A stretch of DNA of 52,578 nucleotides, taken from NCBI GenBank assembly GCA_030141605.1, contig JAQGDQ010000467.1, positions 126,001 to 178,578 on the forward strand, in the 5' to 3' direction. The position numbers and the translations under genes were made by a program. Below are positions 14,901 through 22,606 of this stretch, one piece after another. The notes beneath the pieces are model-generated. The model did not search any database and had not been told where the DNA came from. It was given only the letters and a program-made list of their open reading frames with translations. Source of the DNA: Tubiluchus corallicola. Lineage: Eukaryota; Priapulida; Priapulimorpha; Priapulimorphida; Tubiluchidae. The stretch's first letter is position 1. Every line of letters begins with the position of its first letter.

Positions 14901-15172
14901 TGCGGGCCCCTATCTAAATCCTTTTTCAGCAGTCGCTGCAAAGGAGCTTTAAATGTATATGTTATGATCAGACTCAAAACACAGAACGGATAATCTAGGA
15001 AACACAATTAAAATTGTATTTTTGTATTTTCGCAGATAATCCATTCATATGCGATTGCGATTTGGCGTGGACCAAGTCTAGAAACTGGTTGGTTTCTGAG
15101 ATTGACTGTACAGAGCCACCTAGGAAGCACGGTGTGAATGAGATTACTTTGGACGAGTTTGGGTGTTTTTAA
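3..15172 (+). CDS. Mucin-like multi-module LRR protein gene (5' end outside window; one frameshift)
   Basis: Spliced exons: 3-5974, 6569-7483, 9286-10197, 11288-12199, 15036-15172. Every intron has GT/AG borders and falls in phase 1: the last base g of one exon joins 'at' of the next to make the Asp that opens each LRRCT domain. The protein is a very long Thr/Ser/Pro/Met repeat region followed by four modules, each with an 8-Cys domain, several leucine-rich repeats and an LRRCT cap; Thr-rich linkers join them. No membrane segment follows the last module, so the product is probably secreted and heavily O-glycosylated, though the N-terminus is not in view. LRR domains usually bind proteins or glycans, so a barrier, adhesion or recognition role is an inference. 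I do not recognise a named orthologue. The frame is broken near 2910-2960. Confidence 0.85.
1925..4080 (+). repeat. Triplicated 726-bp higher-order repeat inside the mucin exon
   Basis: The landmark cgagcctactcaatc occurs at 2021, 2747 and 3465. The spacing is 726 and then 718 bases, so the middle copy is 8 bases short. Each copy holds a TFEPTQS segment, a PPTSETS segment and several 41-residue mucin units. Copies 1 and 3 look almost identical by eye, which points to recent tandem duplication. Confidence 0.85.
2747..2985 (+). other. Frameshifted stretch: six 1-2 base deletions in one repeat copy
   Basis: Compared with the sister copies at 2021 and 3465, this copy lacks 1, 2, 1, 2, 1 and 1 bases (total 8) and has no insertions. 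The first four restore the frame after changing about 14 residues. The last two, near 2911 and 2955, leave a net shift and expose the taa at 2925-2927. Deletions-only clustering in a near-identical repeat is typical of poor consensus quality, but real decay is possible. Confidence 0.8.
5975..6568 (+). other. Intron between the giant exon and cassette exon 1
   Basis: It runs from gtgagt to ttttctag. I see no repeat, RNA gene or open frame worth calling in it. Confidence 0.8.
6569..7483 (+). CDS. Cassette exon 1: LRRCT, Thr-rich linker, 8-Cys domain, LRRs
   Basis: 915 bases (305 codons), phase 1 at both ends. Residues 1-45 form an LRRCT cap: NPFICDCDLAW, with Cys at about 6, 8, 25 and 44, closing the LRR module that began in the previous exon. 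Residues 47-95 are a Thr/Met-rich linker. The 8-Cys block begins at CEHLTDQCDL (about residue 96) and carries the conserved QYCGPFLG and CKITCGL motifs. The remainder is leucine-rich repeats ending in TALTLT just before the donor caggtacg. It is the most divergent of the three cassettes. Confidence 0.9.
7621..7685 (+). repeat. Degenerate tRNA-like (SINE head) relic, intron copy 1
   Basis: A-box-like tagcctaatgg is followed at tRNA-like spacing by a weak B-box-like ggtttgatca. It is the most decayed of three related copies at the same relative position in successive introns (others near 10257 and 12254). It is probably the head of an old tRNA-derived SINE duplicated with the exon cassette. It does not fold into a good tRNA by eye. 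Confidence 0.35.
8618..8976 (+). repeat. 72-bp minisatellite, five copies
   Basis: The marker aacaYgcatttactaat occurs at 8641, 8713, 8785, 8857 and 8929, exactly 72 bases apart. Copies differ by only a few bases, so the expansion is young. Confidence 0.95.
9286..10197 (+). CDS. Cassette exon 2: LRRCT, linker, 8-Cys domain, LRRs
   Basis: 912 bases (304 codons), phase 1-1, acceptor tttgtag and donor acag|gtaag. Same domain order as cassette 1: LRRCT (NPFICDCDLSW, then DCAEPPRKHG and EFGCDRM), a short Ser/Thr/Ala linker, the 8-Cys block from CEHLTDQCNL, then LRRs. The last ~220 bases (from about 9975) are almost identical to the end of cassette 3, while the linker regions differ much more. Confidence 0.9.
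10198..11287 (+). other. Intron after cassette exon 2
   Basis: It contains a tRNA-like relic (10257-10318). Its 10640-10830 segment resembles 14810-14990 in the next-but-one exon gap, so parts of the introns were duplicated along with the exons. No other feature is seen. Confidence 0.7.
10257..10318 (+). repeat. tRNA-like (SINE head) relic, intron copy 2
   Basis: It has an A-box-like tagtctagtgg, an anticodon-arm-like palindrome around agacttgtatctcaaagtct, and a B-box-like ggttcaacataaacc. It starts about 60 bases after the donor of cassette exon 2, matching the copy after cassette exon 3. Confidence 0.45.
11288..12199 (+). CDS. Cassette exon 3: LRRCT, linker, 8-Cys domain, LRRs
   Basis: 912 bases (304 codons), phase 1-1, acceptor ttcacag and donor acag|gtaagc. 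LRRCT (NPFICDCNLAW), Ser/Thr linker, 8-Cys block (CEHLTDQCNL to CKITCGL) and LRRs. Its length equals cassette 2 exactly and the 3' quarter is nearly the same sequence, which fits recent duplication or gene conversion between the two. Confidence 0.9.
12254..12316 (+). repeat. tRNA-like (SINE head) relic, intron copy 3
   Basis: A-box-like tagtctagtgg, an anticodon-arm-like palindrome agacttgcaactcaaagtct, and a decayed B box (gattcagcttaaacc). It lies about 55 bases after the donor of cassette exon 3, equivalent to the copy at 10257. Confidence 0.45.
12381..13040 (+). repeat. 314-bp tandem duplication with a partial third copy
   Basis: The ggtcaaaacacactactctt marker occurs at 12381 and 12695. 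The copies stay alignable through the gacgggcattagcac and aggtgctgtacctaac segments. A partial third repeat of the ttgaaattt...aaacttgcctag part lies near 12970-13040. The second copy has an extra ~35 bases near 12925-12960. Confidence 0.85.
13440..13735 (+). repeat. Dispersed repeat R1, copy A
   Basis: It shares long stretches with 14479-14790 and with the reverse complement of 25590-25899, including cagctggtagaatgtaacag and agatggcagcacctaatt. The family is about 310 bp and I do not recognise it. This is the most degraded copy at its 5' side. Confidence 0.75.
14352..14470 (+). repeat. TCATCA/TCCTCA-type microsatellite
   Basis: Imperfect trinucleotide-hexanucleotide run of catcat, cctcat and ccctcc units, directly preceding R1 copy B. 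Confidence 0.9.
14479..14790 (+). repeat. Dispersed repeat R1, copy B
   Basis: Nearly the same sequence as the inverted copy C in CAPZA intron 2 (25590-25899), from aaaagtgtttattaaactac to attccaNNttccaca. It is probably a short interspersed element. No tRNA-like head is obvious. Confidence 0.8.
15036..15172 (+). CDS. Terminal exon: final LRRCT cap and stop
   Basis: Acceptor cgcag. It encodes a last LRRCT (NPFICDCDLAW, then DCTEPPRKHG, then EFGC) and stops at taa 15170-15172, one residue after the final Cys, exactly where the other cassettes continue into a linker. The gene therefore ends in a bare LRRCT with no transmembrane or GPI-type tail. Confidence 0.88.
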
Positions 15173-15262
15173 TTGTTCAAAGCATTCCATTTGACATGAC
15201 GTCAATGACAAAGTAATGGAAGAGACATTGTAGCCACGCTTTTGAGCAGTTTTTTGAGAGAC

Positions 15263-15664
15263 ATTATATAGGCTTTACAAGTCAAATGTAGACACAGGAA
15301 AGTTCAAATGTGACTTAGGTAAGTCAAATGTAGACATAGCAATTTCAAATGTGTTTTGGTAACTCAAATGTGACTTAGGTAAGTCAAATGTAGGGATAGG
15401 AATTATTAAATTGAGATGAAAGAAGATTAAACTAAACATGCTTAAGCTTTACCACCTATTCACATTTGAGATACCAATGTCACATTTGACTTGACATGTG
15501 TCTATATTTGATTTACCAAAAGCACTTAAGATTTGTTGAAAATCATTGTTAACACATTTGAACTACCTAAGTCTACATTTGAGCTACCAAGACACATTTG
15601 AATTACCTAAATCTACATTTGAGTTAACGCAGGTCTACATTTGACATGTAAAACGTATAATATA
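15263..15664. mobile_element. Foldback-type element made of short tandem units
   Basis: The left arm (about 15263-15412) is built of repeated aagtcaaatgtagac units. The right arm (about 15468-15664) carries the same unit in reverse complement (gtctacatttgac). The outer ends (attatataggctttacaa and its counterpart) also pair. It lies immediately after the mucin-LRR stop codon and before an AATAAA, so it may be transcribed in the 3' UTR and form a long hairpin. Confidence 0.75.
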
Positions 15665-15674
15665 GGTTAAGTTC

Positions 15675-15680
15675 AATAAA
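15675..15680 (+). terminator. Possible polyadenylation signal of the mucin-LRR gene
   Basis: AATAAA about 500 bases after the stop codon, just past the foldback element. It is the first clear AATAAA downstream. Single hexamers are common by chance in this AT-rich DNA. Confidence 0.3.
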
Positions 15681-16050
15681 TCAAGAAAGCGAACGTTGGC
15701 GATGTATACAACCCTTAAAAGTTAGACCAACAGGTTAATCTATAAGTACAGGAACTTAACAAACTGACAACTGAGCCAGTAAGCTTTCACAAACATGAGT
15801 TAAACCATTAATTAATGTTTCAGTGAGTCATAAATTATAAGTAAACCACCAAGTGTAGCTGAACTCAGGCAATGAATCGGCTTCCGGGTCCAATTGTTGC
15901 CATTCAACTTTTCTAATAAACCAGGCACCTGATTGCCCGCCCCACTGAGTTGAACAAATTTCAATAATCTTACTATTTTGTCACGTATGTCATCTAAAAT
16001 CATGTAAAGCGTTTCAATACCAAATCTGTATGAACGAAAGTGCAGATAAC
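15681..16050. other. Intergenic stretch, nothing recognised
   Basis: I see no gene, repeat or motif I can support here. Confidence 0.6.
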
Positions 16051-16058
16051 GTCATCAC

Positions 16059-16490
16059 TAGGGGTGAGCATCGAACGTTCGAGTTCGAACATTCGAATCG
16101 AAATCGAACGCTCGAATTCGATTCGAACGAGGTTTTTAGGTCGAACTCGATTCAAATCCAAAACTATAGATTCGAATAATTCAGCACTTCAATCACATAT
16201 GTTCCTGATCATTAAAACGATTGAAGCATCATGCAATTAGCATAATTTAGCTGTGATTTCTGCGCACAACAAATTACTAGTCGTTTTATTGCAGAACAAA
16301 ATCTAGTGATATGCATGATCTTTGCAAGACTAATTTTTACTGGGGGTTCGAAAACTTGTTCGAAAATCGTTCAATCTCATTTCGAATTCTGTTCGAATTC
16401 GAAACACTGAAGTTCGGTTCGATTCGAATTCGAAAGTCACAAATTCGGTTCGTTTCGAATTCGCTTTCTGGTAGAAAATGTTCACCCCTA
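16059..16490. mobile_element. hAT-type MITE rich in TTCGAA motifs (432 bp)
   Basis: The ends taggggtgagca and tgttcaccccta are 12-bp inverted repeats with one mismatch. They are flanked by the perfect 8-bp duplication gtcatcac (16051-16058 and 16491-16498), the hAT hallmark. The interior is non-coding and full of attcgaa/ttcgaat palindromes. A truncated relative lies at 45845. Confidence 0.9.
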
Positions 16491-16498
16491 GTCATCAC

Positions 16499-17392
16499 TG
16501 CCCTGGCTTGGCGTGCGATTTAGACCTAAAATTTTTGGAGCAAATGGCTGGCTTCCTATTGTTCCATAATACATTTCGTCACATTTTATGGCTTTGCTTG
16601 TAAGTTACGTATCATATTTTTTTGATTTTGTGAAATGGATTGATGACACTGGCGACACAATTTGACGACTTTGCATACCGGAAGATCACTTATCGTATCA
16701 CCAAATGAAAGCCCACATACAACTTCGCATTCGTCGTAATACAAAAGTAGTCAAGTACATTGTAGTCACCTTACATAATACTTCAAAGTGCAGGCCTTTT
16801 TTTGATCTTTTCGGCGGGCCAAAATATGAATTTTTATAACAAAAATGTCCGAAACGCTCTTACATTGGCCTAAAAGATGATTCCTGAGAGTTTGGTAGCT
16901 GTATCTAGTCAGTGCACTTTTTTACCTAATAGCCTATGGCCGTAAACTACAAAACATCTACCTGGAATGCACGAATGTAAGCATGAAAAATAACAGTATA
17001 AATGCATCTTAAAACATACAACAAAGATTAAACAGACAACTGCCTGATCCTAAGCAACACGACTCTTCTAAGCCAACTGATAACACTTACCAATTTTTCT
17101 ACGTATATATTATACAGCATAAATTATACCGTTGTGATTCTAAATTTGAAATTATATTTGTATTTTTATATTTTTACTGTGATACCATGCACACGTTTCG
17201 CTTCTATTATTCTTCTTACACTGAGTATTATTTTCGTACAAAATACAAAATTTTTTTTATAACGCACTTGCAAAGTTATTTTCAGTTAGAGTAAAATTAA
17301 TTTGGTTGTATAGTGGATAGTGCGTTGTATTGGTTGTGTGTAGCTGTTTATTGGTGCTTGAGGAATGGCAAAGCTATGAAAAGTCTGATTAT
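16499..17392. other. Intergenic stretch, nothing recognised
   Basis: AT-rich sequence without a supportable frame or repeat structure. Confidence 0.6.
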
Positions 17393-17645
17393 AAAATGAC
17401 ACGTTTATTAAACATCAACACAATAAATATAATAGATAACAATGCCAAAGGCCCCTGATCTAACGGTCAGTATGCTCCGGCTCCCAGTTTTGATTTGAGA
17501 CTAATTTCTTCAGCTGGAGGCCCGCCTTATATATCGTGCGCGGTGTCCAGCTGCCTCAATTCCTAGATCACGTAATCACGTGACACCACTCCTTAACTGG
17601 CTTCATCATACCAGCATCCATCAACATAATTATTTATCATAATCT
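17393..17645 (-). mobile_element. Possible solo LTR
   Basis: On the - strand there is a tatataagg TATA-like box near 17527-17536, a locally GC-richer stretch, and an AATAAA-like tttaataaacgtg near 17401-17413. This order resembles a promoter plus poly(A) signal inside an LTR. I could not find a clear flanking duplication or TG/CA ends. Confidence 0.3.
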
Positions 17646-18335
17646 ACTGCTTTTCACATAATTTAACAGGTTCTCTTTACTGTTCGTGCTCAACTGCGAA
17701 TGGTCATAATAGTGCTTTTCGGGGTCCAGTCTTGTTGTCCGGCTATGCCCTATGTCCATGTACGCAGAGCCAGATAAAGGGGGGGGGGCAATTATTTTTA
17801 ATGTTTTGCAGCCAAAGGCATGATAGCCCGTTCGTACTTCGGAAATTTAATGAGCTCAACTCTATGGAAAATTTGAACTCTATAATAATAACTGTTCGTA
17901 CTTTGAATTTGATAATTTATATGTTTTGTGCCTGTGATTTTAGAGCATAATTCAGATGACGCTATATTGCCAATTTTCAGAACGCCTGTCTGACTGGTAT
18001 GCACAGTACCTACCAGCACGTACAGCATAATAGGCTTTATGATCTGTTTTAAATTTGTGGGCAATTTTGGCAAATAAAGACTTTTATTTTATTATTTTAA
18101 ACAAGCATGTATTTTTATGTCTTTTTTGCAAGCCTGCGCTTCAAGTATCAGAAGTGTTCAAGTAAAATATGAACGCGAATTTTCTTGAAAGTTCTGTGAA
18201 TAAATACAAGCGCTTTTCCTGGAAGTCGTGGGCCTGTTAGAGTTACTTGTTTTGAGCAAGTCCAACTTTCGTTCTTGCAGGTGTGAAACATGAAAATTTT
18301 TACGGTACCTAATTCAGCTGATTATCTCAAATTGA
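17646..18335. other. Intergenic stretch with a short G run
   Basis: Nothing recognised except a run of nine G near 17780. Confidence 0.6.
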
Positions 18336-18760
18336 CAAGACAAGACAAGACAGGACAGGACAGGACAGGACAGGACAGGACAGGACAGGACAGGACAGGA
18401 CAGGACAGGACAGGACAGGACAGGACAGGACAAGACAAGACAAGACACGACAGGACACGACACGACACGACAAGACAAGACAAGACAAAACAAGACAAGG
18501 CAAGACAAGACAAGACAAGACACGACAAGACAGGACAGGACAGGACAGGACACGACAAGACAAGACACGACAAGACAAGGCACGACAAGACAAGACAAGA
18601 TACGACAAGACAGGACAGGACAGGACAGGACAGGACAGGACAGGACAGGACAGGACAAGACAAGACACGACAAGACAAGACAAGACAAGACAAGACAAGA
18701 CAAGACAAGACAAGACAAGACAAGACAAGACAAGACAAGACAAGGCAAGGCAAGATAAGA
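18336..18760. repeat. Pentamer array (ACAGG/ACAAG/ACACG)n, about 420 bp
   Basis: A continuous 5-bp periodicity with the variable position aca[g/a/c]g arranged in blocks. It ends in caaggcaaggcaagataag and runs straight into an AATAAA (on the - strand) of a LINE-like 3' end. Long frames on both strands here are artefacts, since a pentamer with no stop is open in all frames. Confidence 0.97.
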
Positions 18761-18930
18761 TATATTTATTTATGTCCTGCAAGTTTAACGATACACAGAA
18801 ACCTTCAGATATTTTTAACTTCAGTACAATGAAAATTATTTTGTAGTGTCGAAGGAAATACAAGTACAATTTAGTATGGAGAAAGGGTGGCGAACGACCA
18901 TACTGTCAACTAAGTCAGCCACCCTTGTGT
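18761..18930 (-). mobile_element. LINE-like 3' end, copy i (hairpin, AATAAA, pentamer tail)
   Basis: Read on the - strand: a 9-bp hairpin stem (18883-18891 pairing with 18918-18926), 112 bases, AATAAA (18770-18765), then the TTGTC-type pentamer array as tail. It shares ttcagtacaat with the copy at 30690-30860. The architecture matches 5'-truncated CR1/L2-group LINEs, but no coding part remains. Confidence 0.6.
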
Positions 18931-20433
18931 TAGAAATTCTGTAGTTTTTATACATAGTTGGATAAGCTAATGGTTGTGAAATTTATTTCTAAAAATTCAT
19001 AAAGATGCTAGACACTTGGACACGGTAAAATAATGATAGTTTTACAATTCGAGAACTGCAAAATAAATAAAAGTACAGTTAAAAGTCAACAAAACTAGTG
19101 TAAAACCGGAATTAATTGACGTAATATAAATTGAAGAAACTAAAGCAGCAGGCACATTTAAATGCAACAATTATGGAAATCAATACATGCATGAAGGTTC
19201 AAAATTGTGCAATAAACTATGAACAAAACAATATCACATTAAATGAAAAAAACTGAAAATAACCTGATGAAAACTGAACTTTTAAAAGCAAAAAAGAAAC
19301 AAATAAAAACACGTGCAATTAATATTTAAGCAAAACAAAAAAAAAACGTAAATTCTCATAAACAAAAAAAGGAACACAAATTTCTGAAAATAATTATGCT
19401 TACGTCAAGTAGGGGAGACCCGGGTAAAGTGGATCACTTAAGGGCTTTCACTCATAGAGTTCAAGACTTTTGATCTGTAACAATCAACTACATGCCCTGT
19501 TCTTCCGTAGGAAACTCTGCTATATTCGTGTGGTAAAAACTTCTAATTACTATTACTCGTTTAACAGATAATTCCCAAATAAGAAACCAAAATTTCTAGG
19601 GCAAAGTGGATGTTTTACGGGCATAGTGGATCATACCGGAGCGGTTGAGCTCAACATAACTAACAATATCTTTTAAATGGATTTTTTGTCTATTTTGCAA
19701 AAGTAAATTGATATGAAGCAGCAATGAACCATCCATCATATGTAAAAACGGTAGCGAATAAATCTGCACTAAGTGGAACAACTATAGAACAACAGTATTC
19801 GTCATCGTATATGCCTTGTTAGCATACGTATCCAACAGCTACATATAACAAGCGACTGTCATCAAGTAGGCCTAATAAAACAAAGACAGACGCCAACTAA
19901 TATTCCTATTAACCTTGCCTGTGTTGGGTTTCATCAAGTTATTTAGTTCAGGATTGTGCTGAAACCAGAAAACATATAGGATATACGCCTATGTCTGACG
20001 CCTCGTGGAATACATAGTCTTACCTATTAATGATATCAAATCAGAATTAACAAAAAATTTTCATACCAACTTTAACGAGAAGAAATGTGAAAAAGTTGGG
20101 ATACAGCCTGGATTTGTTCTAACTAAGTAACATATTTTTTATTTTGATTCATGTTTAACTAGAAATTCCACGAGTGATTAATTAATTATCTAGTTGTCAA
20201 TTTCTGACTGCGTTGACCACAGGGAGGTGTGGTGACGTGGAGATTTATGTGCGTTGGCAAAGTAAGCAGACAGTGCCTTGTTCAAATCCAAGGCTGGTTA
20301 TATCCAAATGTTTTCACACTTCCCGCCTATCAAATTTGGTATGAAAATTTAATTATTCGTGGGTCTGTAACATCATTAATGGTCTTGACAATATTATGAT
20401 GATTAACAGGCCAATCTTGTGGTGTGATGACAC
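18931..20433. other. Intergenic stretch; old repeat debris only
   Basis: AT-rich. Near 19413-19435 and 19600-19635 there are ggggagacccgggtaaagtgg and agggcaaagtgg/gggcatagtggatcat motifs that look like an old interspersed repeat, but I could not define its ends. Near 20300 there is an isolated B-box-like gttcaaatcc. Confidence 0.5.
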
Positions 20434-20437
20434 TTAA

Positions 20438-20896
20438 CCCTTTCAGTCCCAAATTATTTTTTTAATAAGGAAAATTTTTGGCTTGGTACTTTTGTTCAGT
20501 ATGTCCATCTTGTCTGCGCATAATAATTATTTTTTTCTACCTGTGCCCGCGTGCTAAATATAGCCTGTGTGCCACGGGATACATTGGGATTCAATGGAAG
20601 CATAAAATGTGCTTCATTTTGCAACTGCTGATAATTTTTTAAAGTATTTAAGACATTTAGTATGCACGCTATGCTGATCTGTACAAAGTCATCTCTAAAG
20701 TACTGTACCTTGCGCAGTTTTTTTATGCTATGTAGATTTTCTAGTTTGCCATCTTATCACCATTTTTAGTCTATTGTTATTGGCTTAAATCAAAATAACT
20801 ATTAACAGATCAAATAACTGCCAGTTTTAAAATTTTATTAATTTTAAAGGCAGAAAATATTCTCGTATCCCACGGGATACAACGGGTATGAAAGGG
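20438..20896. mobile_element. piggyBac-type MITE, copy 1 (459 bp)
   Basis: Termini ccctttcagtccc and gggtatgaaaggg form imperfect inverted repeats starting with CCCTTTCA. It is flanked on both sides by TTAA (20434-20437 and 20897-20900), the piggyBac target. It has conserved subterminal tatcccacgggata motifs and is non-coding. Relatives lie at 36411 and, inverted, at 46162. Confidence 0.9.
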
Positions 20897-21070
20897 TTAA
20901 GTTCGTCGGTGGCACATGAGTTCGGATATTCGTGAATCCTATCAGCCCAATCCTATAGTAGGTGGTGCTTCCGACCATCCACTCAAAATTTTCTCTGCAC
21001 ATGTCAAGAACTGTATCATATTTTAGTGAAGGAAAATCTGCAATAGAATAGTTAGGCTAGCATACTTACC

Positions 21071-21190
21071 ATGAATAAAGACAACCAAAAATTGTCGTTG
21101 GATGACGAAAGATCGTGTGTGTCAATAACTAGCCATGTCTCCATCAATTACGAAGCAAAAAGAGAAAAAATGAAACATCAGAATTCTCAG
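21071..21190 (+). CDS. Speculative lone first exon of an unknown gene
   Basis: An ATG opens 40 codons of hydrophilic, charged sequence beginning MNKDNQKLSLDDERSC and ending KREKMKHQNSQ, with the frame ending cleanly at cag|gtaaat, a good donor in phase 0. Codon usage looks like real coding DNA. No matching downstream exon could be found before CAPZA, so this may be a chance frame or the start of a gene whose other exons were not seen. Confidence 0.25.
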
Positions 21191-21555
21191 GTAAATCGAT
21201 AAAATTTTTATTACTATCATAATTATACACTTGGCAAGGAAATGAGTAGCCTATAGTATGTCTAGTGCGTCAAAGTTAACACTATGAAGCATCTTTATAG
21301 TCAGTCGTTAAGTTTACTTAGGTCCATGACTAGATTTTTTATTGGAGTGTTATTATAAGCAACACAAGTACAAATGTGCAGCTACTGTAACGATATAAAA
21401 TAATTATCATGAAATAAATTTACAATGTTATTAGGTATGTCGTCCAGCGTAACTGCATAATGATGAATAGGCTGTCCAAGATTATTATTACACTAAATAA
21501 GGAGTTAAGAGGTAAAATTACATTAAAATAATTGTAACAATAGGCCTGTAATTAG

Positions 21556-21800
21556 ATGAGATGAGATGAGATGAGATGAGGTGAGGTGAGGTGAGGTGAG
21601 ATGAGGCGAGGCGAGGCGAGGCGAGGCGAGATGAGGTGAGATGAGATGAGGTGAGATGAGGTGAGATGACATGAGGTGAAGTGAGTTGAAATGAGATGTG
21701 ATAAGATGAGAGGAGATGAGATGAGATGCGATGCGATGAGTTGGGGTGGGGTGGGATGAGATGAGGTGCGGTGAGATACGATATTATACGATAAGGCAAG
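21556..21800. repeat. Pentamer array (GATGA/GGTGA/GGCGA)n
   Basis: A 5-bp periodicity of atgag, gtgag and gcgag variants, degenerating towards the right into ataaggcaaggcaaggtaag. Like the array at 18336, it abuts an AATAAA on the - strand (21836-21831), so it is probably the expanded tail of another LINE-like fragment. Confidence 0.95.
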
Positions 21801-22479
21801 GCAAGGTAAGATAATATAATAAGATAAGAATTTATTCTGCCTCACGGTAATCATTCATCACAATTTAATTCATTGAGGTTCGACATTAAAATATGCGCCA
21901 TTATATAGATTATATAAATGACTGCTAGTGTTTTATTCACTGCAGTGGAAAAGTTGCAGTTTCTTTAATGAAAAGTGATAAAAATTTGTTAAACATTGTG
22001 GGATTTATGACCAGTTTAAGTTGTTTATAATATTATTACTTTTGTGATTACTTGCATAATTATTATTGTTACTATAAGCTCATCTATTATTATGATTTTC
22101 AAATTATTTTGTACTAAAAAGAGAATAAGAAAATGTATGAAATATTCTTATTTTAACATGTTATTAATTGGATTACTGACATTGGATTAACATTCTAACA
22201 TGTTATTAATTGGATATGGTTATTAAATTGATAGCTTATGTACTTACCTGACGGTACGTTCCAAGTTTTCCTGCTCTGGAAACAGTCCTACATAATTATA
22301 AATATATCGACACACCCTTTTTCTTAATAATAAAACTGTATTTGTACTCAAGACATACTACTTAAGGCAGTCCTGCTAATAGGGTATATGCTCATGAAAA
22401 TAAATAATTGTTGTCGTTTTGGTTGATGTTACAAGTAAAATTGATTATTTTCTATAATTTTAAGACTTTTATTTAATGC
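21801..22479. other. Intergenic stretch upstream of CAPZA
   Basis: The first ~60 bases probably belong to the LINE-like end next to the pentamer array. A near-repeat of tattttaacatgttattaattgga at about 22150 and 22195 is the only other structure I see. Confidence 0.5.
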
Positions 22480-22564
22480 GAAACGTCGCTCGTGTAACAC
22501 AACATCCTGACCCCTCAGAACCGCCAGTCGGCTGTGGCTCGCCCTTACGGTTCATTTTTGCAAA
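22480..22564 (+). promoter_or_regulatory. CAPZA: CAPZA 5' UTR / core promoter region
   Basis: A local rise in GC and CpG (acgtcgctcg, gaaccgccagtcggctgtggctcg as separate short blocks) directly before the start codon in otherwise AT-rich DNA, without a TATA box. This is usual for a housekeeping gene. The start context aaaATGG has A at -3 and G at +4. The transcription start is not determined. Confidence 0.45.
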
Positions 22565-22606
22565 ATGGCATCTGAGTATGACGAACCCATTTCTGATCAG
22601 GAAAAA
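22565..22606 (+). CDS. CAPZA: CAPZA coding exon 1 (residues 1-14)
   Basis: Encodes [14 protein letters not shown]. It ends in phase 0 at aaa|gtgagt. It is too short to stand out as an open frame and was found by splicing to exon 2. Confidence 0.93.

Larger units (their letters stand above)
12200..15035 (+). other. Long last intron of the mucin-LRR gene
   Basis: It holds a tRNA-like relic, a 314-bp tandem duplication, two copies of dispersed repeat R1, a TCATCA-type microsatellite and, near the 3' end, a segment homologous to the intron before cassette exon 3. No exon is evident. Confidence 0.75.

Noticed and set aside
18290-18869. Four overlapping frames of 143-180 codons on both strands.
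   Set aside because: Produced by the stop-free pentamer array.
20220-20330. B-box-like gttcaaatcc after a ggtggtgacg A-box-like motif, a possible tRNA pseudogene.
   Set aside because: Spacing and stems do not form a cloverleaf by eye.
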